A stretch of 64,000 nucleotides of DNA from Luteolibacter luteus (GCF_012913485.1 NZ_CP051774.1:2480001-2544000); one strand, 5' to 3'. Shown: positions 19,526 through 29,566, numbered from the stretch's first letter. Notes: a model not told the origin generated them from the sequence alone. A program made the numbers and translations.

Positions 19526-19829
19526 GCTTGCCGCGGACGCCCTCGTGGACTAGCGGCCACATGCTGCCGCCGCGGGCCTCGGCGTCCGCACGGAATTCCG
19601 CCTCCGCATCACGAAATGCCACCCAAGCACGCTGTGACTTCTTCAGCCGCTCCTTCGCCTCGTCATCCAGCACGCCAATCACCTTGGCGTAGACCTCGTT
19701 CAACTCCTTGTCGGCTTTCTTGAACGCCTCAGCAGCTTGGGCATTCATCTCCTGCTGCGACTGAGCCCGGCAAACGGGCACGAGAGCCATGGCGATGAAT
19801 CCGGCAGAGAGGAGGGGCAAGCATTTCAT
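19467..19829 (-). CDS. DUF1311 / LprI-like secreted protein
   Basis: 120 residues from MKCLPLLSAGFIAMALVPVCRAQ, a signal peptide. The mature part has the family pattern KKADKELNEVYAKVI..LDDEAKERLKKSQRAWVAFRDAEAEF, with the invariant 'SQRAW...RD.E' core. Family members include a lysozyme inhibitor in mycobacteria, but most are uncharacterised periplasmic proteins. The usual second cysteine pair is absent. It overlaps the convergent phosphatase gene by 59 bases. Confidence 0.85.
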   Translation of the reverse strand: MKCLPLLSAGFIAMALVPVCRAQSQQEMNAQAAEAFKKADKELNEVYAKVIGVLDDEAKERLKKSQRAWVAFRDAEAEFRADAEARGGSMWPLVHEGVRGKLTKDRVAALREYLIEEREK

Positions 19830-19874
19830 CCCCGCATCCTGCCGTCCTTGCCCCACGGCACACAAGCCGCGAGC

Positions 19875-21440
19875 TCAGGAGCTCCCGGCCACCTTGTCTT
19901 TCCATGCATTCGCCGCGGCCGCGTCATCTACCGACCAGTTCGAATGCAGGTTCTTGATGGCGGCCTCCCGCGCGGGGCCATCGGGCATGGTCTCCACGTA
20001 ATCGGCAGCCTTGGCGGGATCCATGATCGCCAGCCTGGCTACGGCCTGGGGAACGATTTTTCCCGTCGTTTGCTCGGACACCCCTTGGCAGAGCTTGAGC
20101 AATAACTCGGGAGGCTGGGACTGCATCATGTCCGAAGCCCCGAGAAACAGCTGCTCTTTCTTCCCCGGATCCAGAGCTTCCCAAAGCATCATCGTCTCCT
20201 CGGGATCCTTTGCCATCTTCAGCATGGCTCGATCCAAGGAAGCGAATTCGCCCGGGGTCTCCTCGATGACTCCGGCTTGTACCAGCTTCTCCCGGAAAGG
20301 AGCCCCATCTTCGGCATCCATCGTTCCGAGCATCTCCACAAGCCCCTCGGCCTCACCCCTGCTCTTCAGGAGACTGATGATTTCAGGAGACCTCTGGCTG
20401 CCAAGAATCCAAGGGTATCTCCGGACCTGATCCATCACCTGATCGGGAAAGGTGTGGGCCCAGGAGCTGAGTGCGTTGCCTTTCAGATCCTCGCGCATCT
20501 TCTCCGGAGCATTCGCTTCAAGCCAAGCGACGCATTCTCCGAAATCGGAGTTCTTCCGGGAGATCTGCGTGGCGATGTAGAATCCGGCGTTCCGCTTTTC
20601 CTCGTCCGCGATGTCCGCATAGATCCGCTTCGCCGCCTCAAGGTCGGAGTAGGCCAAACCCGAAATCAGCTCGGCCTTTGCCCGGTCCGGCAGTGGGGTC
20701 TCGCGACCTTCCATCCATGCGACCAATTGCGCGGGCGCTGCGCCTGCCAGGTTTCTCAGCGCTTCAGGCAGGTCCTTGTCCGGAAGATCGCCTGACTTCA
20801 CGATCCGCTCGAAGTAACCGAAGGCCTGATCGGGATTGCTTCCGGCAATGCCACCAAGCAACGACGCATAAAGACCGCCCCGGCGTGAGGCAGGAAGTCC
20901 TTGGATCATTTCGAGCCCTTTCTCCGGATCCTTCGCGCCCATTCCCCGGAAATGAATCCCGCCGAACCGGGGATCAAAGGCATGGTCAGACCCGGCCGGT
21001 TGAGCCAGGAGAAAGGGCAAGGCCCGCTCCGGGTCGATGGTGCACCATTCCGACATGATGCCTTCCGGAATCCTCCCCATCTCCGCTTTGATCCTGCCAA
21101 CGGTCCACTCCGCATCGGTCCTCAGAAGATGCTCGATCAGCCAATTGCCGTAGGTCCAGCTACCAGGCGAAGCCCGAAGGGTGGCAAGCAGGTCATCCAG
21201 AAGTTCCTCCCGTGAGCGGTTGGCCCGTTCGCGGATCATCTTCCAATTTGAAGGGGTCGGCGACTTGCTTTCCCGACCACTCTCAACCCGCCGCTCCGCC
21301 GCCTTCGTTCCAAGCGCCTGCTTTTTCCGATTTGCTGACTCTCCTGCATCCGCTGCTTCGTTCCCTGAAGGCGCACTCATCCTCCCGATGGCGAATGCGG
21401 CCACCAGCAGGAGAGCGGAGATGACGAGCCGCGCTTTCAT
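19875..21440 (-). CDS. Helical-repeat protein, second gene of a coupled pair
   Basis: 521 residues. N-terminal anchor LVISALLLVAAFAIGRMSAP; the 'AFA.GR.S' end of the segment is shared with the upstream paralog. Helical repeats follow (NPDQAFGYFERIVKSG, DLEAAKRIYADIAD, DPAKAADYVETMPDGPA). The start overlaps the upstream stop as ATGA. The unit length is about 33-40 residues, like other members of the local family. No enzyme motif; probably an envelope scaffold or binding protein. Confidence 0.75.
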   Translation of the reverse strand: MKARLVISALLLVAAFAIGRMSAPSGNEAADAGESANRKKQALGTKAAERRVESGRESKSPTPSNWKMIRERANRSREELLDDLLATLRASPGSWTYGNWLIEHLLRTDAEWTVGRIKAEMGRIPEGIMSEWCTIDPERALPFLLAQPAGSDHAFDPRFGGIHFRGMGAKDPEKGLEMIQGLPASRRGGLYASLLGGIAGSNPDQAFGYFERIVKSGDLPDKDLPEALRNLAGAAPAQLVAWMEGRETPLPDRAKAELISGLAYSDLEAAKRIYADIADEEKRNAGFYIATQISRKNSDFGECVAWLEANAPEKMREDLKGNALSSWAHTFPDQVMDQVRRYPWILGSQRSPEIISLLKSRGEAEGLVEMLGTMDAEDGAPFREKLVQAGVIEETPGEFASLDRAMLKMAKDPEETMMLWEALDPGKKEQLFLGASDMMQSQPPELLLKLCQGVSEQTTGKIVPQAVARLAIMDPAKAADYVETMPDGPAREAAIKNLHSNWSVDDAAAANAWKDKVAGSS

Positions 21441-23506
21441 CGCGAATGCGCCCCCCGCATGAATTCGACCTGTTGTTTGGCGTTTCGGATTGTGGATTCG
21501 GAAAGCACCATTCCTGGATCGTCAATGAGTGCCTGCGCCTCTTCCGGATCTTGCCGGGCAATGGCAAAGATGAGACTCGAGAAAACCCGGGAGCGCTCAT
21601 TGATATCGGAGAGCCCTCCGACTTCCTTCATGATCCCTGGACGGGAAGAGGGATCGGCTCCGTAGATCTCGCCTGCCATGGCGTTCAGCGCCGCCTTTCG
21701 CCGCATGCTGTCATCTTCAGGCAGATTGCTCCACCACTCCTTTGCCTGCTCACGATTCTGCGAAACCCAGGACGCCAGGCAGCTTTGATAGCTGAAGTCA
21801 TCCCTCTCCTCCGCTGGTACGGAGTCGAGATAGCGGACCGCCTCGGCAGGATTGTTGGCCGTCATGGCCTGCGCGATAGTCCCGTGAGTACGTGCCCGCA
21901 GCTTGGGTGGCAGCCCTGCGACTTCCTGCATCGCCATCTCCGGATCCGCTTTGGCAATCTCACCGATGATCCGCTGGAGAGAGCTGTTCCTGACCTCATC
22001 GGGAAGCTGCTTGGCAAACTGGAGGGCCGCGGCTGGATCGGCTTCTGTCATCGCTTGAGCCATCAGCGAGAGCAAGCGGTCAGCAGACTGCTTGTCTTCC
22101 ATGCTGGCCACCGCCGATGCCGCCTTTGAGATCTCGCCGAAAGGGAGACCATTGAAGGCAGATGCCAGCTCGGTTTGGTTCAGGACATTACCGCGTTCGG
22201 TCTTCTCCAAGCCAGAAAGCCATGCGACCGCGGCTCCGGGATCGCTCTTCATCCAGGTAGCGGCAGCGAGCCCGAGAAGTGAAGCCTTGTTGAAATGAGA
22301 TCCCGAGCGATCGTCTTTGGGAACCGCCTCCTGTTCGCCCAAGATCGTCATCGCTTGCAGCGGGTCTTTTGCCACGAGCGCCAGCGCAGCCCGTTCTCGA
22401 ACCGTATTGGCAGGAATCACACCCGGCCCGTTCAGGCCCATCGATCCCTGACCCGTTATCATCTGGGCGAGCGTATTACCGTAGCGCTCGCCCAGAGAAA
22501 TCGCGGCGAGGACCCGAGCGGGATCGGTATCCACCAGCGGTGCCAGCGCACAGGCGATCGCGGAACGCTTCGCGGGTCCATCGGACAGGGCCGATTCCAC
22601 CCAGGCCAAGGCCGCCTCAGGATCCTTCTTCGCCCACATCGCGGCAATCTCGACGGCCACAAAGCTGCGCGCCCGCGAGGTCGGCATCGAGTTGTAAAAA
22701 GCGACTGCCTGCGAGGGATCATCCTTGGCGATGCTCCGGGCAATCGCGGTCGCCATCGGCATCTGGAGCTCCGGGGACTTCACCATCGCGAAGATGGCTT
22801 TCATGCCTTCGGGATCTTCCGCCGCAAGGGTTGTGAAGACGCTGGGGTTGTAGGCGCGGAACCAGGCGCCGCTTTCGAGCAGCTTCGAGAGCTGGCGGAC
22901 GGCTAGTTTCGGGTCCAGCTTGGCGAGCTCCTCAAGCGCCTGTGGGATGCTGTTCAGGTCACCTCGCGTCAAGGCGGTGTCCAAGACCTCCAAAGGATCG
23001 GTCTTCTTCACGAGCTCCGCCTGCCGGAGCATCCCTTCAAGAAGCTCGCGCTGCTTCGTTTCGGTCGAGGGATCCTCTATTCTCGCCCGTAGCAGGTCTG
23101 GCCTGGAGCGAGCCAGCCAGACAAGCCATTCGTAGCCGCTCCGGTCAAAGGTGAAGCTGCTGAGGGGAGAGTCGAGAAGCACCCGTGCAAGGGCTTCGGG
23201 ATCGATCTCGGAAAGGCGTAGCAATACCGACTCGCGGAGGAGGGGCGGGAGTTCCCACAAGGGCCCGGTGCCAATCAGGGCGAGACAATCCTCGGCACTC
23301 GCGGACTGGATCCGCGCGACCGCCTCTCCGGGGTCGCTCGCGAGAGCCGCCTGAATCGATGCCACCGAAGGCCCTCCTTGGACTCCAGCCGCCGGGGAAC
23401 CTTGCTTGAGATTCACCTGCCCGGCAGGGGACAGGCTCGCGCGCCCGAGGGCGAAGGCACCCACGAGGCCGGCAGCAAGAATCCCATGTCTGGTCCAGCG
23501 ATTCAC
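21437..23506 (-). CDS. Helical-repeat protein, first gene of a coupled pair
   Basis: 689 residues, the largest member and the one where repeats are clearest. After the anchor (ILAAGLVGAFALGRASLSP) there are more than ten units of about 33 residues, for example KKDPEAALAWVESAL, EADPAAALQFAKQLP, KADPEMAMQEVAGLP, ANNPAEAVRYLDSVP and RQDPEEAQALIDDP. The consensus is '..ia....DP..Al.....lp....r......'. It resembles Sel1/TPR solenoids in period only. Coupled to the downstream paralog by ATGA. Confidence 0.8.
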   Translation of the reverse strand: MNRWTRHGILAAGLVGAFALGRASLSPAGQVNLKQGSPAAGVQGGPSVASIQAALASDPGEAVARIQSASAEDCLALIGTGPLWELPPLLRESVLLRLSEIDPEALARVLLDSPLSSFTFDRSGYEWLVWLARSRPDLLRARIEDPSTETKQRELLEGMLRQAELVKKTDPLEVLDTALTRGDLNSIPQALEELAKLDPKLAVRQLSKLLESGAWFRAYNPSVFTTLAAEDPEGMKAIFAMVKSPELQMPMATAIARSIAKDDPSQAVAFYNSMPTSRARSFVAVEIAAMWAKKDPEAALAWVESALSDGPAKRSAIACALAPLVDTDPARVLAAISLGERYGNTLAQMITGQGSMGLNGPGVIPANTVRERAALALVAKDPLQAMTILGEQEAVPKDDRSGSHFNKASLLGLAAATWMKSDPGAAVAWLSGLEKTERGNVLNQTELASAFNGLPFGEISKAASAVASMEDKQSADRLLSLMAQAMTEADPAAALQFAKQLPDEVRNSSLQRIIGEIAKADPEMAMQEVAGLPPKLRARTHGTIAQAMTANNPAEAVRYLDSVPAEERDDFSYQSCLASWVSQNREQAKEWWSNLPEDDSMRRKAALNAMAGEIYGADPSSRPGIMKEVGGLSDINERSRVFSSLIFAIARQDPEEAQALIDDPGMVLSESTIRNAKQQVEFMRGAHSR

Positions 23507-23539
23507 GCGCCTGACATGCCATCCGAGATAGGATGGAAG

Positions 23540-24472
23540 TCAAGCCTTGCGGTGCCGCAGGCGGTCGATGATCACGGCCACCACGATGATCGCGCCGGTG
23601 ATGACTTCGGTCCACGGGGTGGGGATGCCATTCAGCACGCAACCGGTACGGATGGTGGTCATGAGCAGGGCACCGATGAGAGCACCCAGCACCGTGCCCT
23701 CGCCACCGGAAAGGCTGGCACCGCCGATGACCACAGCGGCGATGATGTCCAGTTCCAGCCCCATGGCGGTGGTCGGATCCCCTTGGGAGGACTTGGCGAC
23801 ATTCATCAGGGCCGAAAGGCCGGCGAGTGCGCCGCCGATGGTGTAAACGAAGATCTTCGTCTTCGCGACATGCACGCCGCAAAGAGTGGCGGTGTTTTCA
23901 TTCGAGCCGACCGCGAAGACATGGCGACCAAAGCGCGTGTAGCGCAGGACGAGAGTGAAGGCGATCACCAGCGCCACCATCAACCATACGCCGATGGGAA
24001 TGCCTGCGCCGCCCATCCAAGGCTTATACGCGGTGACGTCGAAGGGCAGGTTCACCGGGGTTCCGTGGGTGACCACCTTTCCCGCCCCGCGGAAGGCCTG
24101 CATGGTGCCTAGAGTGACGATGAATGGGAGGAGTTTCATGCCGGTCGTGATGCCGCCGTTGACGAAGCCGCAGAAAGCGCCGAAGGCGATCGTACCGAGG
24201 AAGACCAGCGGAGGAGCCATGCCCTTTGTGATCAGCATCGCGGCCACCACGCCACAGAGGGCGATCATGGAGCCCACCGAGAGATCGATGCCGCCGGAGA
24301 TGATGATCAAAGTCATCCCGATCGCGGCAATGCCCACGATCACGGTTTGCGTGAGAATGTTGAGCAGCACCTCTTCACTCAGCATCCGCGGGTTGTTCCC
24401 TGCGAAGATGCCAAAGACGACCAGCAGCGCGATGAAGGGGCCGAGAAGAGTGAGGATGGATTTGAGACGCAT
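23540..24472 (-). CDS. Sugar ABC transporter permease (RbsC type)
   Basis: 310 residues with 8-10 membrane segments. It carries the conserved BPD_transp_2 signature (TLGTMQAFRGAG, then FGRHVFAVGSNENTATLCGVHVAKTKIFVYTIGGALAGLSALM), and VVIGGASLSGGEGTVLGALIGAL near the end. Forms the membrane channel of a ribose/galactose-type importer. Last gene of a cluster with the ATPase (42 bases upstream) and the binding protein. Context with L-fucose isomerase suggests L-fucose or a related deoxy sugar. Confidence 0.95.
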   Translation of the reverse strand: MRLKSILTLLGPFIALLVVFGIFAGNNPRMLSEEVLLNILTQTVIVGIAAIGMTLIIISGGIDLSVGSMIALCGVVAAMLITKGMAPPLVFLGTIAFGAFCGFVNGGITTGMKLLPFIVTLGTMQAFRGAGKVVTHGTPVNLPFDVTAYKPWMGGAGIPIGVWLMVALVIAFTLVLRYTRFGRHVFAVGSNENTATLCGVHVAKTKIFVYTIGGALAGLSALMNVAKSSQGDPTTAMGLELDIIAAVVIGGASLSGGEGTVLGALIGALLMTTIRTGCVLNGIPTPWTEVITGAIIVVAVIIDRLRHRKA

Positions 24473-24514
24473 GAAAGAGAGGGAGGACGTCGAAGGGACG
24501 GCGAAAGGGATGCC

Positions 24515-26053
24515 TTAGTTCGAGGTTCGGTGTTCGCAGAGTTCCTTGGACTTACCCGTGGCCACCAGCATCACGTCGTGAGGTGTGAGATCCCCGACAG
24601 GCAGGGCCCGGGTGAGTCGACCCTGGCTCATCACGGCAATGCGATCGCAGACGCCGAAGAGTTCGGGCAGATAGCTGGAGATAATGATAACCGCCCGCGG
24701 ACGCTTTTCATCGGTGACGACCTCGTTGATCGCTTCGTAGATCCGGGCCTTCGCCGCGATGTCGATGCCGCGGGTCGGCTCATCGAGCAGGAGCACGTCG
24801 ACATTGTATTCCAGCAGCCGGGCAAAAGCGGCCTTCTGCTGATTGCCGCCGGAAAGCGCGCCGATGGGCTGGGCGGGGCCCTGGCACTTGATGCCGAGGC
24901 GTTCAATCCATGCTGCCGTGGCCTTTTGCTGCCGGGCAGGCGAAACGGCTCCGGCGCTACCGAAGCGCTCCAAGCAAGGCAACGTGACGTTGTCCGCGAT
25001 CGAGAGATTCAATGCGAGGCCCTCTTCCTTCCGGTTCTCGCTGAGGATGCCGACGCGCTGCTGCCAGCGACCGCGCGGGGTGGCGTCGCCCTTTGTGCCA
25101 TTTGCCACCTCCACTGTCCCACCCTTCACCGGGTCCAGACCGAAGAGCGCGCGAAGGAGCTCGGTGCGGCCCGAGCCAACCAAGCCAGCGATGCCGACCA
25201 CCTCGCCGCGATGCAAGTCGAGGCTGGCACCATCGGGCTTGTTGCGATTCCCGGTCAGGCCGGAAATGGCGAGGATGCGCTCACCCTGCTTTCGCTCGGT
25301 GCGCGGATAGAGATCTTCGACATCGCGACCCACCATGAGAGACACGATTTCTTCGGGCTCGGTGGTCGCGACATCGCGCGTGCCGACGACCGAGCCATCG
25401 CGCAGAACCGTAAGCCGCGAGGCGAGGCGCTTCACCTCCTCAAGGAAGTGCGAGATGTAGATGATCGAGATGCCCTGCGCCTTCAGGCGATCGATCAAAA
25501 GGAAAAGACGCTCGATGTCCTTCTGCGCGAGCGAAGAGGTCGGCTCATCGAAAACGAGCAGCTTGCAGCCCATCGCCAGTGAGCGTCCGATCTCCACCAG
25601 CTGCTGGGCGGAAACGGAAAGCGAACCGGCGCGCACCTCCGGCCGGATCTCGGGGTGGTCGAAATGGGCGAGCGCTTCCGTCGCACGCTGGCGCATCACC
25701 TTGCGATCCACGAAGGGGCCCTTCATGGGCTCCATGCCGAGAACAATGTTCTCTTCCACCGTGAGGTGCGGCGCGATCGAGAGCTCCTGATAAATCATCC
25801 CGACGCCGCAGGACCGGGCATCGAGCGGATTCTTCGGATTGTAGGGCTTCCCATCGAAGTGCATCTCACCCTCGTCCGGGCAATGAGCACCGGAGAGCAC
25901 CTTCATCAGGGTGCTCTTGCCCGCACCATTCTCACCGACCAAGGCGTGCACCTCTCCCGGAAGGATCTCCAGATCGACACGACCCAGCGCCACCGTCGGA
26001 CCAAAGGTCTTCCGGATGCCGTGCATGACGAGGCGTGGTGGGAGAGATTGCAT
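24515..26053 (-). CDS. Sugar ABC transporter ATP-binding protein (RbsA/MglA type)
   Basis: 512 residues with two fused ATPase halves. The first has Walker A GENGAGKST, signature LSVSAQQLVEIGRSL and Walker B LLVFDEPTSSL. The second has a degenerate P-loop (GLVGSGRTE), signature LSGGNQQKAAFARLL and Walker B VLLLDEPTRGID. That asymmetry is typical of sugar importers of the CUT2 group. Energises the neighbouring permease. Confidence 0.95.
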   Translation of the reverse strand: MQSLPPRLVMHGIRKTFGPTVALGRVDLEILPGEVHALVGENGAGKSTLMKVLSGAHCPDEGEMHFDGKPYNPKNPLDARSCGVGMIYQELSIAPHLTVEENIVLGMEPMKGPFVDRKVMRQRATEALAHFDHPEIRPEVRAGSLSVSAQQLVEIGRSLAMGCKLLVFDEPTSSLAQKDIERLFLLIDRLKAQGISIIYISHFLEEVKRLASRLTVLRDGSVVGTRDVATTEPEEIVSLMVGRDVEDLYPRTERKQGERILAISGLTGNRNKPDGASLDLHRGEVVGIAGLVGSGRTELLRALFGLDPVKGGTVEVANGTKGDATPRGRWQQRVGILSENRKEEGLALNLSIADNVTLPCLERFGSAGAVSPARQQKATAAWIERLGIKCQGPAQPIGALSGGNQQKAAFARLLEYNVDVLLLDEPTRGIDIAAKARIYEAINEVVTDEKRPRAVIIISSYLPELFGVCDRIAVMSQGRLTRALPVGDLTPHDVMLVATGKSKELCEHRTSN

Positions 26054-26095
26054 AAGAAATGTCAGGCCTTGGAAAAGCCGCGGATCAAGCCACGG

Positions 26096-26377
26096 CTACG
26101 AGGGATCTCCTCCTAGCCGTCGGATACTTTTGTAAGGGGCAAAGGCGACCGCCACTAATGCGACGAGCCAGAAAAAAGAAGAGCCGCTCTTCCGACCCAG
26201 AACTTCGATGACAAGCTCCATATCTGGAGCCGTGGCGGCGCGATCCTGCGTGGTTTGGCGAGGCCCCTCTTTCAGATCGACGAGAATCCGGCGGGCCATC
26301 TGGACATCGGTCAGGGCTTGGAGCAGCTGATACCCGCAGAGGAAGACCAGAAAACATCTCGTTAGATTCCAGATCAT
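26096..26377 (-). CDS. Small two-helix membrane protein
   Basis: 93 residues, hydrophobic at both ends (CFLVFLCGYQLLQAL and SSFFWLVALVAVAFAPY) with a charged middle of about 45 residues. It lies between the binding-protein and ATPase genes of the sugar importer, same strand, so it is probably in that operon. No family recognised. It may be an accessory of the importer or an unrelated passenger. Confidence 0.5.
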   Translation of the reverse strand: MIWNLTRCFLVFLCGYQLLQALTDVQMARRILVDLKEGPRQTTQDRAATAPDMELVIEVLGRKSGSSFFWLVALVAVAFAPYKSIRRLGGDPS

Positions 26378-26427
26378 TCAACAAACATCCTCTGACCACC
26401 CTGCGGGGAACATCGCGACAACCTCAC

Positions 26428-27402
26428 TCAGGGAAGCTGGGTCTTGATCAGGGCTGAGATCTTCGGATCTTCCAGATTCGTCGGAGTGATCAGGGTGGCA
26501 CCGGTATCGACCGTGGCTTCCACCTTCTCGCCCTTCAGCTTGGCCACGGCAGTTTTCACGCTGAGATAGCCCATGTTCAGCGGGTCCTGCAAGACGCTGC
26601 CCTGCATCTCGCCCTTCTTCAGCGCATCGATGAAGGTGGCATCGCAATCGAAGCCGACCAGCTTGACCTTGCCCGCGAGGTTCTTGCCGCGCAGCGCCTG
26701 AAGCATGCCGTAGGTGCTGGTCTGATTGCTGGTGAAGATTCCCTGGACCGAAAGGCCATCGCCTTCGGCAAGACGGGTCAGCAAGTTGGTCGCGGTGTCC
26801 TGCGCCTGGCTCGCGGTGGCACCGGCGTACTGCTCGGAGCTCACGACTTCGATGCCCGGGGACTTCTTGATCTCTTCGAAGAAACCTTCCTCGCGTTGCT
26901 CGGTCGAGGCGCTGCCTTGCATGTAGCGCATCACGGTCACCTTGCCCTTGCCCCCCAGCGATTCGGAGAGCGCGCGTGCCGCGATGCGACCGCCTTCGCG
27001 ATTGTCCGTGGCGACATAGCTGGCGATGAAGCCCTCGCTGTCCGCCAGGGAGGAATCGATGATCACCACCGGCTTCTTCGCGCTGACTTCCTTTACGACA
27101 TCGCGCAAGGCGACGGCGTCGAGGGGAGCGAGCACGATCGCGTCATTCTGCAGCGATTGGTTTTTCACCAGATCGATCTGCTGCGAGCGGTCATCCTCCT
27201 TCTGGGGTCCGATGAAGGTGACTTCCACCCCCAGCTCATCAGCGGCCTTCTTCGCACCCGCTTCGACGGACTTCCAGTAGATGTGGGTGGTACCTTTGGG
27301 AATGACGGCGACACGGGTTTTGCCAGTGCCAGCGGACTTGTTGTTGCAGCCGCCGCAGAGAAGCGCGGCCACCGCGAGGGCGAGAATTGGTGTGGATTTC
27401 AT
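26428..27402 (-). CDS. Sugar-binding lipoprotein (RbsB type)
   Basis: 324 residues. Lipoprotein signal ending LLCGGCNN. The mature part follows the periplasmic-binding-protein type I fold of the CUT2 group: VAVIPKGTTHIYWKSVEAGAKKAADEL, DAIVLAPLDAVALRDVVKE, VATDNREGGRIAA, ALRGKNLAGKVKLVGFDCD and GSVLQDPLNMGYLSVKTA. Captures the sugar outside the membrane and hands it to the RbsC/RbsA-like partners. First gene of the transporter group, 369 bases after the fucI stop. Confidence 0.95.
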   Translation of the reverse strand: MKSTPILALAVAALLCGGCNNKSAGTGKTRVAVIPKGTTHIYWKSVEAGAKKAADELGVEVTFIGPQKEDDRSQQIDLVKNQSLQNDAIVLAPLDAVALRDVVKEVSAKKPVVIIDSSLADSEGFIASYVATDNREGGRIAARALSESLGGKGKVTVMRYMQGSASTEQREEGFFEEIKKSPGIEVVSSEQYAGATASQAQDTATNLLTRLAEGDGLSVQGIFTSNQTSTYGMLQALRGKNLAGKVKLVGFDCDATFIDALKKGEMQGSVLQDPLNMGYLSVKTAVAKLKGEKVEATVDTGATLITPTNLEDPKISALIKTQLP

Positions 27403-27771
27403 CTTGGGTTCGTGGGCTTCGCGATCTAGCGGAAATCGGGAGGGTGGGACATGGGAAAGTCGTGCATCCGGGTGCTTTCAGCGGAAAATACCGCTTTCGG
27501 GGACAAGGAAGAGCAGCTGCTAGGGAAGCGGTGGCGGAGACCCCCATTTCACCGGTCCCCATTTCCCGCCTGATACGCCTGATAAAACCGGGAAATTTTC
27601 GGGCGATAACAGGTGAAACTTGGCCCACGCCTCCCGCGGTTGGCAGTAGAAAGGTTTCGACCTCCCGCAGCGGCTTCCTGCGTATGAGTTGAACGAGGCG
27701 GGAGAGTTCTCCATGGAAGGAAGATAGGTTGGCGGCGGTGCCGGTTCTACTGCCTAGCGGGACAAGAAAGC
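27403..27771. other. Gap between fucI and the transporter genes
   Basis: No gene. It holds the probable promoter of the transporter group, a small hairpin (AGCGG-AAAATA-CCGCT near 27480) and one copy of a short dispersed repeat at 27567-27615. The rest shows no other structure that I can see. Confidence 0.5.
27567..27615. repeat. Dispersed repeat, copy 1 (CGCCTGATA ... ATAACAGGTG)
   Basis: Starts CGCCTGATACGCCTGATAA and ends GCGATAACAGGTG. The second copy at 56684-56722 has the same start and end with a shorter middle. The first half is itself a near-direct duplication of GCCTGATA, and the last ten bases are partly complementary to it, so the unit can fold. Confidence 0.5.
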
Positions 27772-29553
27772 TCAGACCTTCCCGTAGAGCGGACCGTAGT
27801 TCGCACAGGCGCGGAAATCGGCGCCTTCCAGATCGGCCGTGCCAAAGGCGCGCCATGCACTGGGGCGGAAGATGCGCTCCTCGCTGACATTGTGCATGTA
27901 AACGGGGATGCGGAGCATGGAAGCCAAGGTGAGGTAGAGATGTCCGATGTGGCCGTGGCTCATGACGCAATGGTTTGCGCCCCAGTTGTTCATCACCTCG
28001 TAGGCGCTGCGGAAGGCACCCTGTCCGGTGAGGACCGGCGCGAACCAGGTGGTCGGCCAAGTAGGATTGGTCCGCTGGTCGAGCGCATCGTGAACATCAT
28101 CCGGCAAATCGACGGTGTGACCTTCCGCGATCTGCAGCGCGGGGCCGAGCCCATCCACCAGATTCAGCCGGATCATCGTCGCAGGCATGCCGCCCCGCGT
28201 GCGGTAACGGGTGCTGAGTCCGCCACCGGGGAAATACTCGGTGATCGAGGGATGCCATGTGGTGGCCTTCAGGCACTTTTCCACTTCGGCGTCCGCGATG
28301 TCCCAGAACGGCTTCATGGCGGGCACGCCATCGATCTCCTGCTCGCCGGTACCATCGAGCGCGGCTGGACCGGAATTGATCAGGTGCAGGATGCCGTCCT
28401 TCACCAGCGGATGGGAGAATGACTTGCCGCTCGCAGTTTCGATCGCCTCGCAACTCCAGTAGGTGCGCAGGTCCGCGAAGATCTGGGCGGTGTGAGTAAG
28501 CAGATGGCCGAAGAGCATGCCCGCGCCATTCAGCGCGTCGTTCTCCGTCGCGACGATGTAGGGCGCGCGCTTGCCATTCCAGTCGAAGGACGAGTTCAAG
28601 ATCGCCTCGAGGAAATCCCCGTTCGGAAAGTGATCGGTCCACTGGCGCTGGCCTTGGAAACCGGCGGCGATCGCATTATGGCCCTGCGCCTGCTCACCGA
28701 GGCCCATCTCCGCGAGCTTCGGATTTCCGGTCATGAGATCGCGGGCAATGAGCGCCATCTTCACGCTGTCCTCCCACTCCGAATCGATCTGTTCGCGGCT
28801 ACGCGTGGCTTCGGGGGAATTGTAGTCTTTTCCTTCCGGGCAGTTCGCCTTCACCCAGGCGAGCGCCTTTCCGTACTCAGCCTGGTCATACCAGCCCTTC
28901 CGCATGCGCCCGGCGAATTCGCTCATATCGATCGCCTCGACGCGCATGCCGAGCCACTTCTCCCACATCGCCGGATCCACTACGGAACCCGCGATGCCCA
29001 TGGAGGTGCCGCCCATCGAAAGATAGCTTTTCCCCCGCATGAGCGCGACGGCCAGGCCACAGCGCACAAAGTCCAGGAGCTTCCCGCGAACGTCAGCCGG
29101 GATCTCGGTATCCGTCGCCGCTTGCACATCCTTGCCGTAGATGCCGAAGGCCGGGAGTCCCTTCTGGGTGTGCCCGGCGAGCACTGCGGCCAGATAGACG
29201 GCGCCCGGACGCTCCGTACCATTGAAGCCCCAGACTGCCTTCGGCAGGTGCGGGTCCATGTCCATGGTCTCCGAGCCGTAGCACCAGCAAGGGGTGACGG
29301 TCAGCGAGACGCCCGCATTCTCACGCTTGAACTTATCCGCACAGGCGGCGGCTTCCTTCACCCCGCCGATGCAGGTGTCCGCGATCACGCACTCCACCGG
29401 CGAGCCATCCGGATAGCGCAGTTCTTTCGCGATCAGATCCGCCACCGCACGAGCCTGCTGCATGGTGCGCTCTTCCAAAGATTCGCGCACGCCGCCAAGG
29501 CGGCCATCGATGGTCGGACGGATGCCCACCTTGGGATAGGACGAGGGTTTCAT
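27772..29553 (-). CDS. fucI: L-fucose isomerase
   Basis: 593 residues from [21 protein letters not shown] (E. coli FucI is 591). Catalytic and metal-binding region intact: Glu in [12 protein letters not shown], Asp in FADLRTYWS, and the late His region [13 protein letters not shown], ending in [12 protein letters not shown] as in the family. Converts L-fucose to L-fuculose (also D-arabinose to D-ribulose). Mn2+-dependent hexamer in the cytoplasm. Divergent from an AraC regulator, with a perfect palindrome just upstream. The transporter lies downstream. Confidence 0.97.
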   Translation of the reverse strand: MKPSSYPKVGIRPTIDGRLGGVRESLEERTMQQARAVADLIAKELRYPDGSPVECVIADTCIGGVKEAAACADKFKRENAGVSLTVTPCWCYGSETMDMDPHLPKAVWGFNGTERPGAVYLAAVLAGHTQKGLPAFGIYGKDVQAATDTEIPADVRGKLLDFVRCGLAVALMRGKSYLSMGGTSMGIAGSVVDPAMWEKWLGMRVEAIDMSEFAGRMRKGWYDQAEYGKALAWVKANCPEGKDYNSPEATRSREQIDSEWEDSVKMALIARDLMTGNPKLAEMGLGEQAQGHNAIAAGFQGQRQWTDHFPNGDFLEAILNSSFDWNGKRAPYIVATENDALNGAGMLFGHLLTHTAQIFADLRTYWSCEAIETASGKSFSHPLVKDGILHLINSGPAALDGTGEQEIDGVPAMKPFWDIADAEVEKCLKATTWHPSITEYFPGGGLSTRYRTRGGMPATMIRLNLVDGLGPALQIAEGHTVDLPDDVHDALDQRTNPTWPTTWFAPVLTGQGAFRSAYEVMNNWGANHCVMSHGHIGHLYLTLASMLRIPVYMHNVSEERIFRPSAWRAFGTADLEGADFRACANYGPLYGKV

Positions 29554-29566
29554 GGCGTTCACGCTG

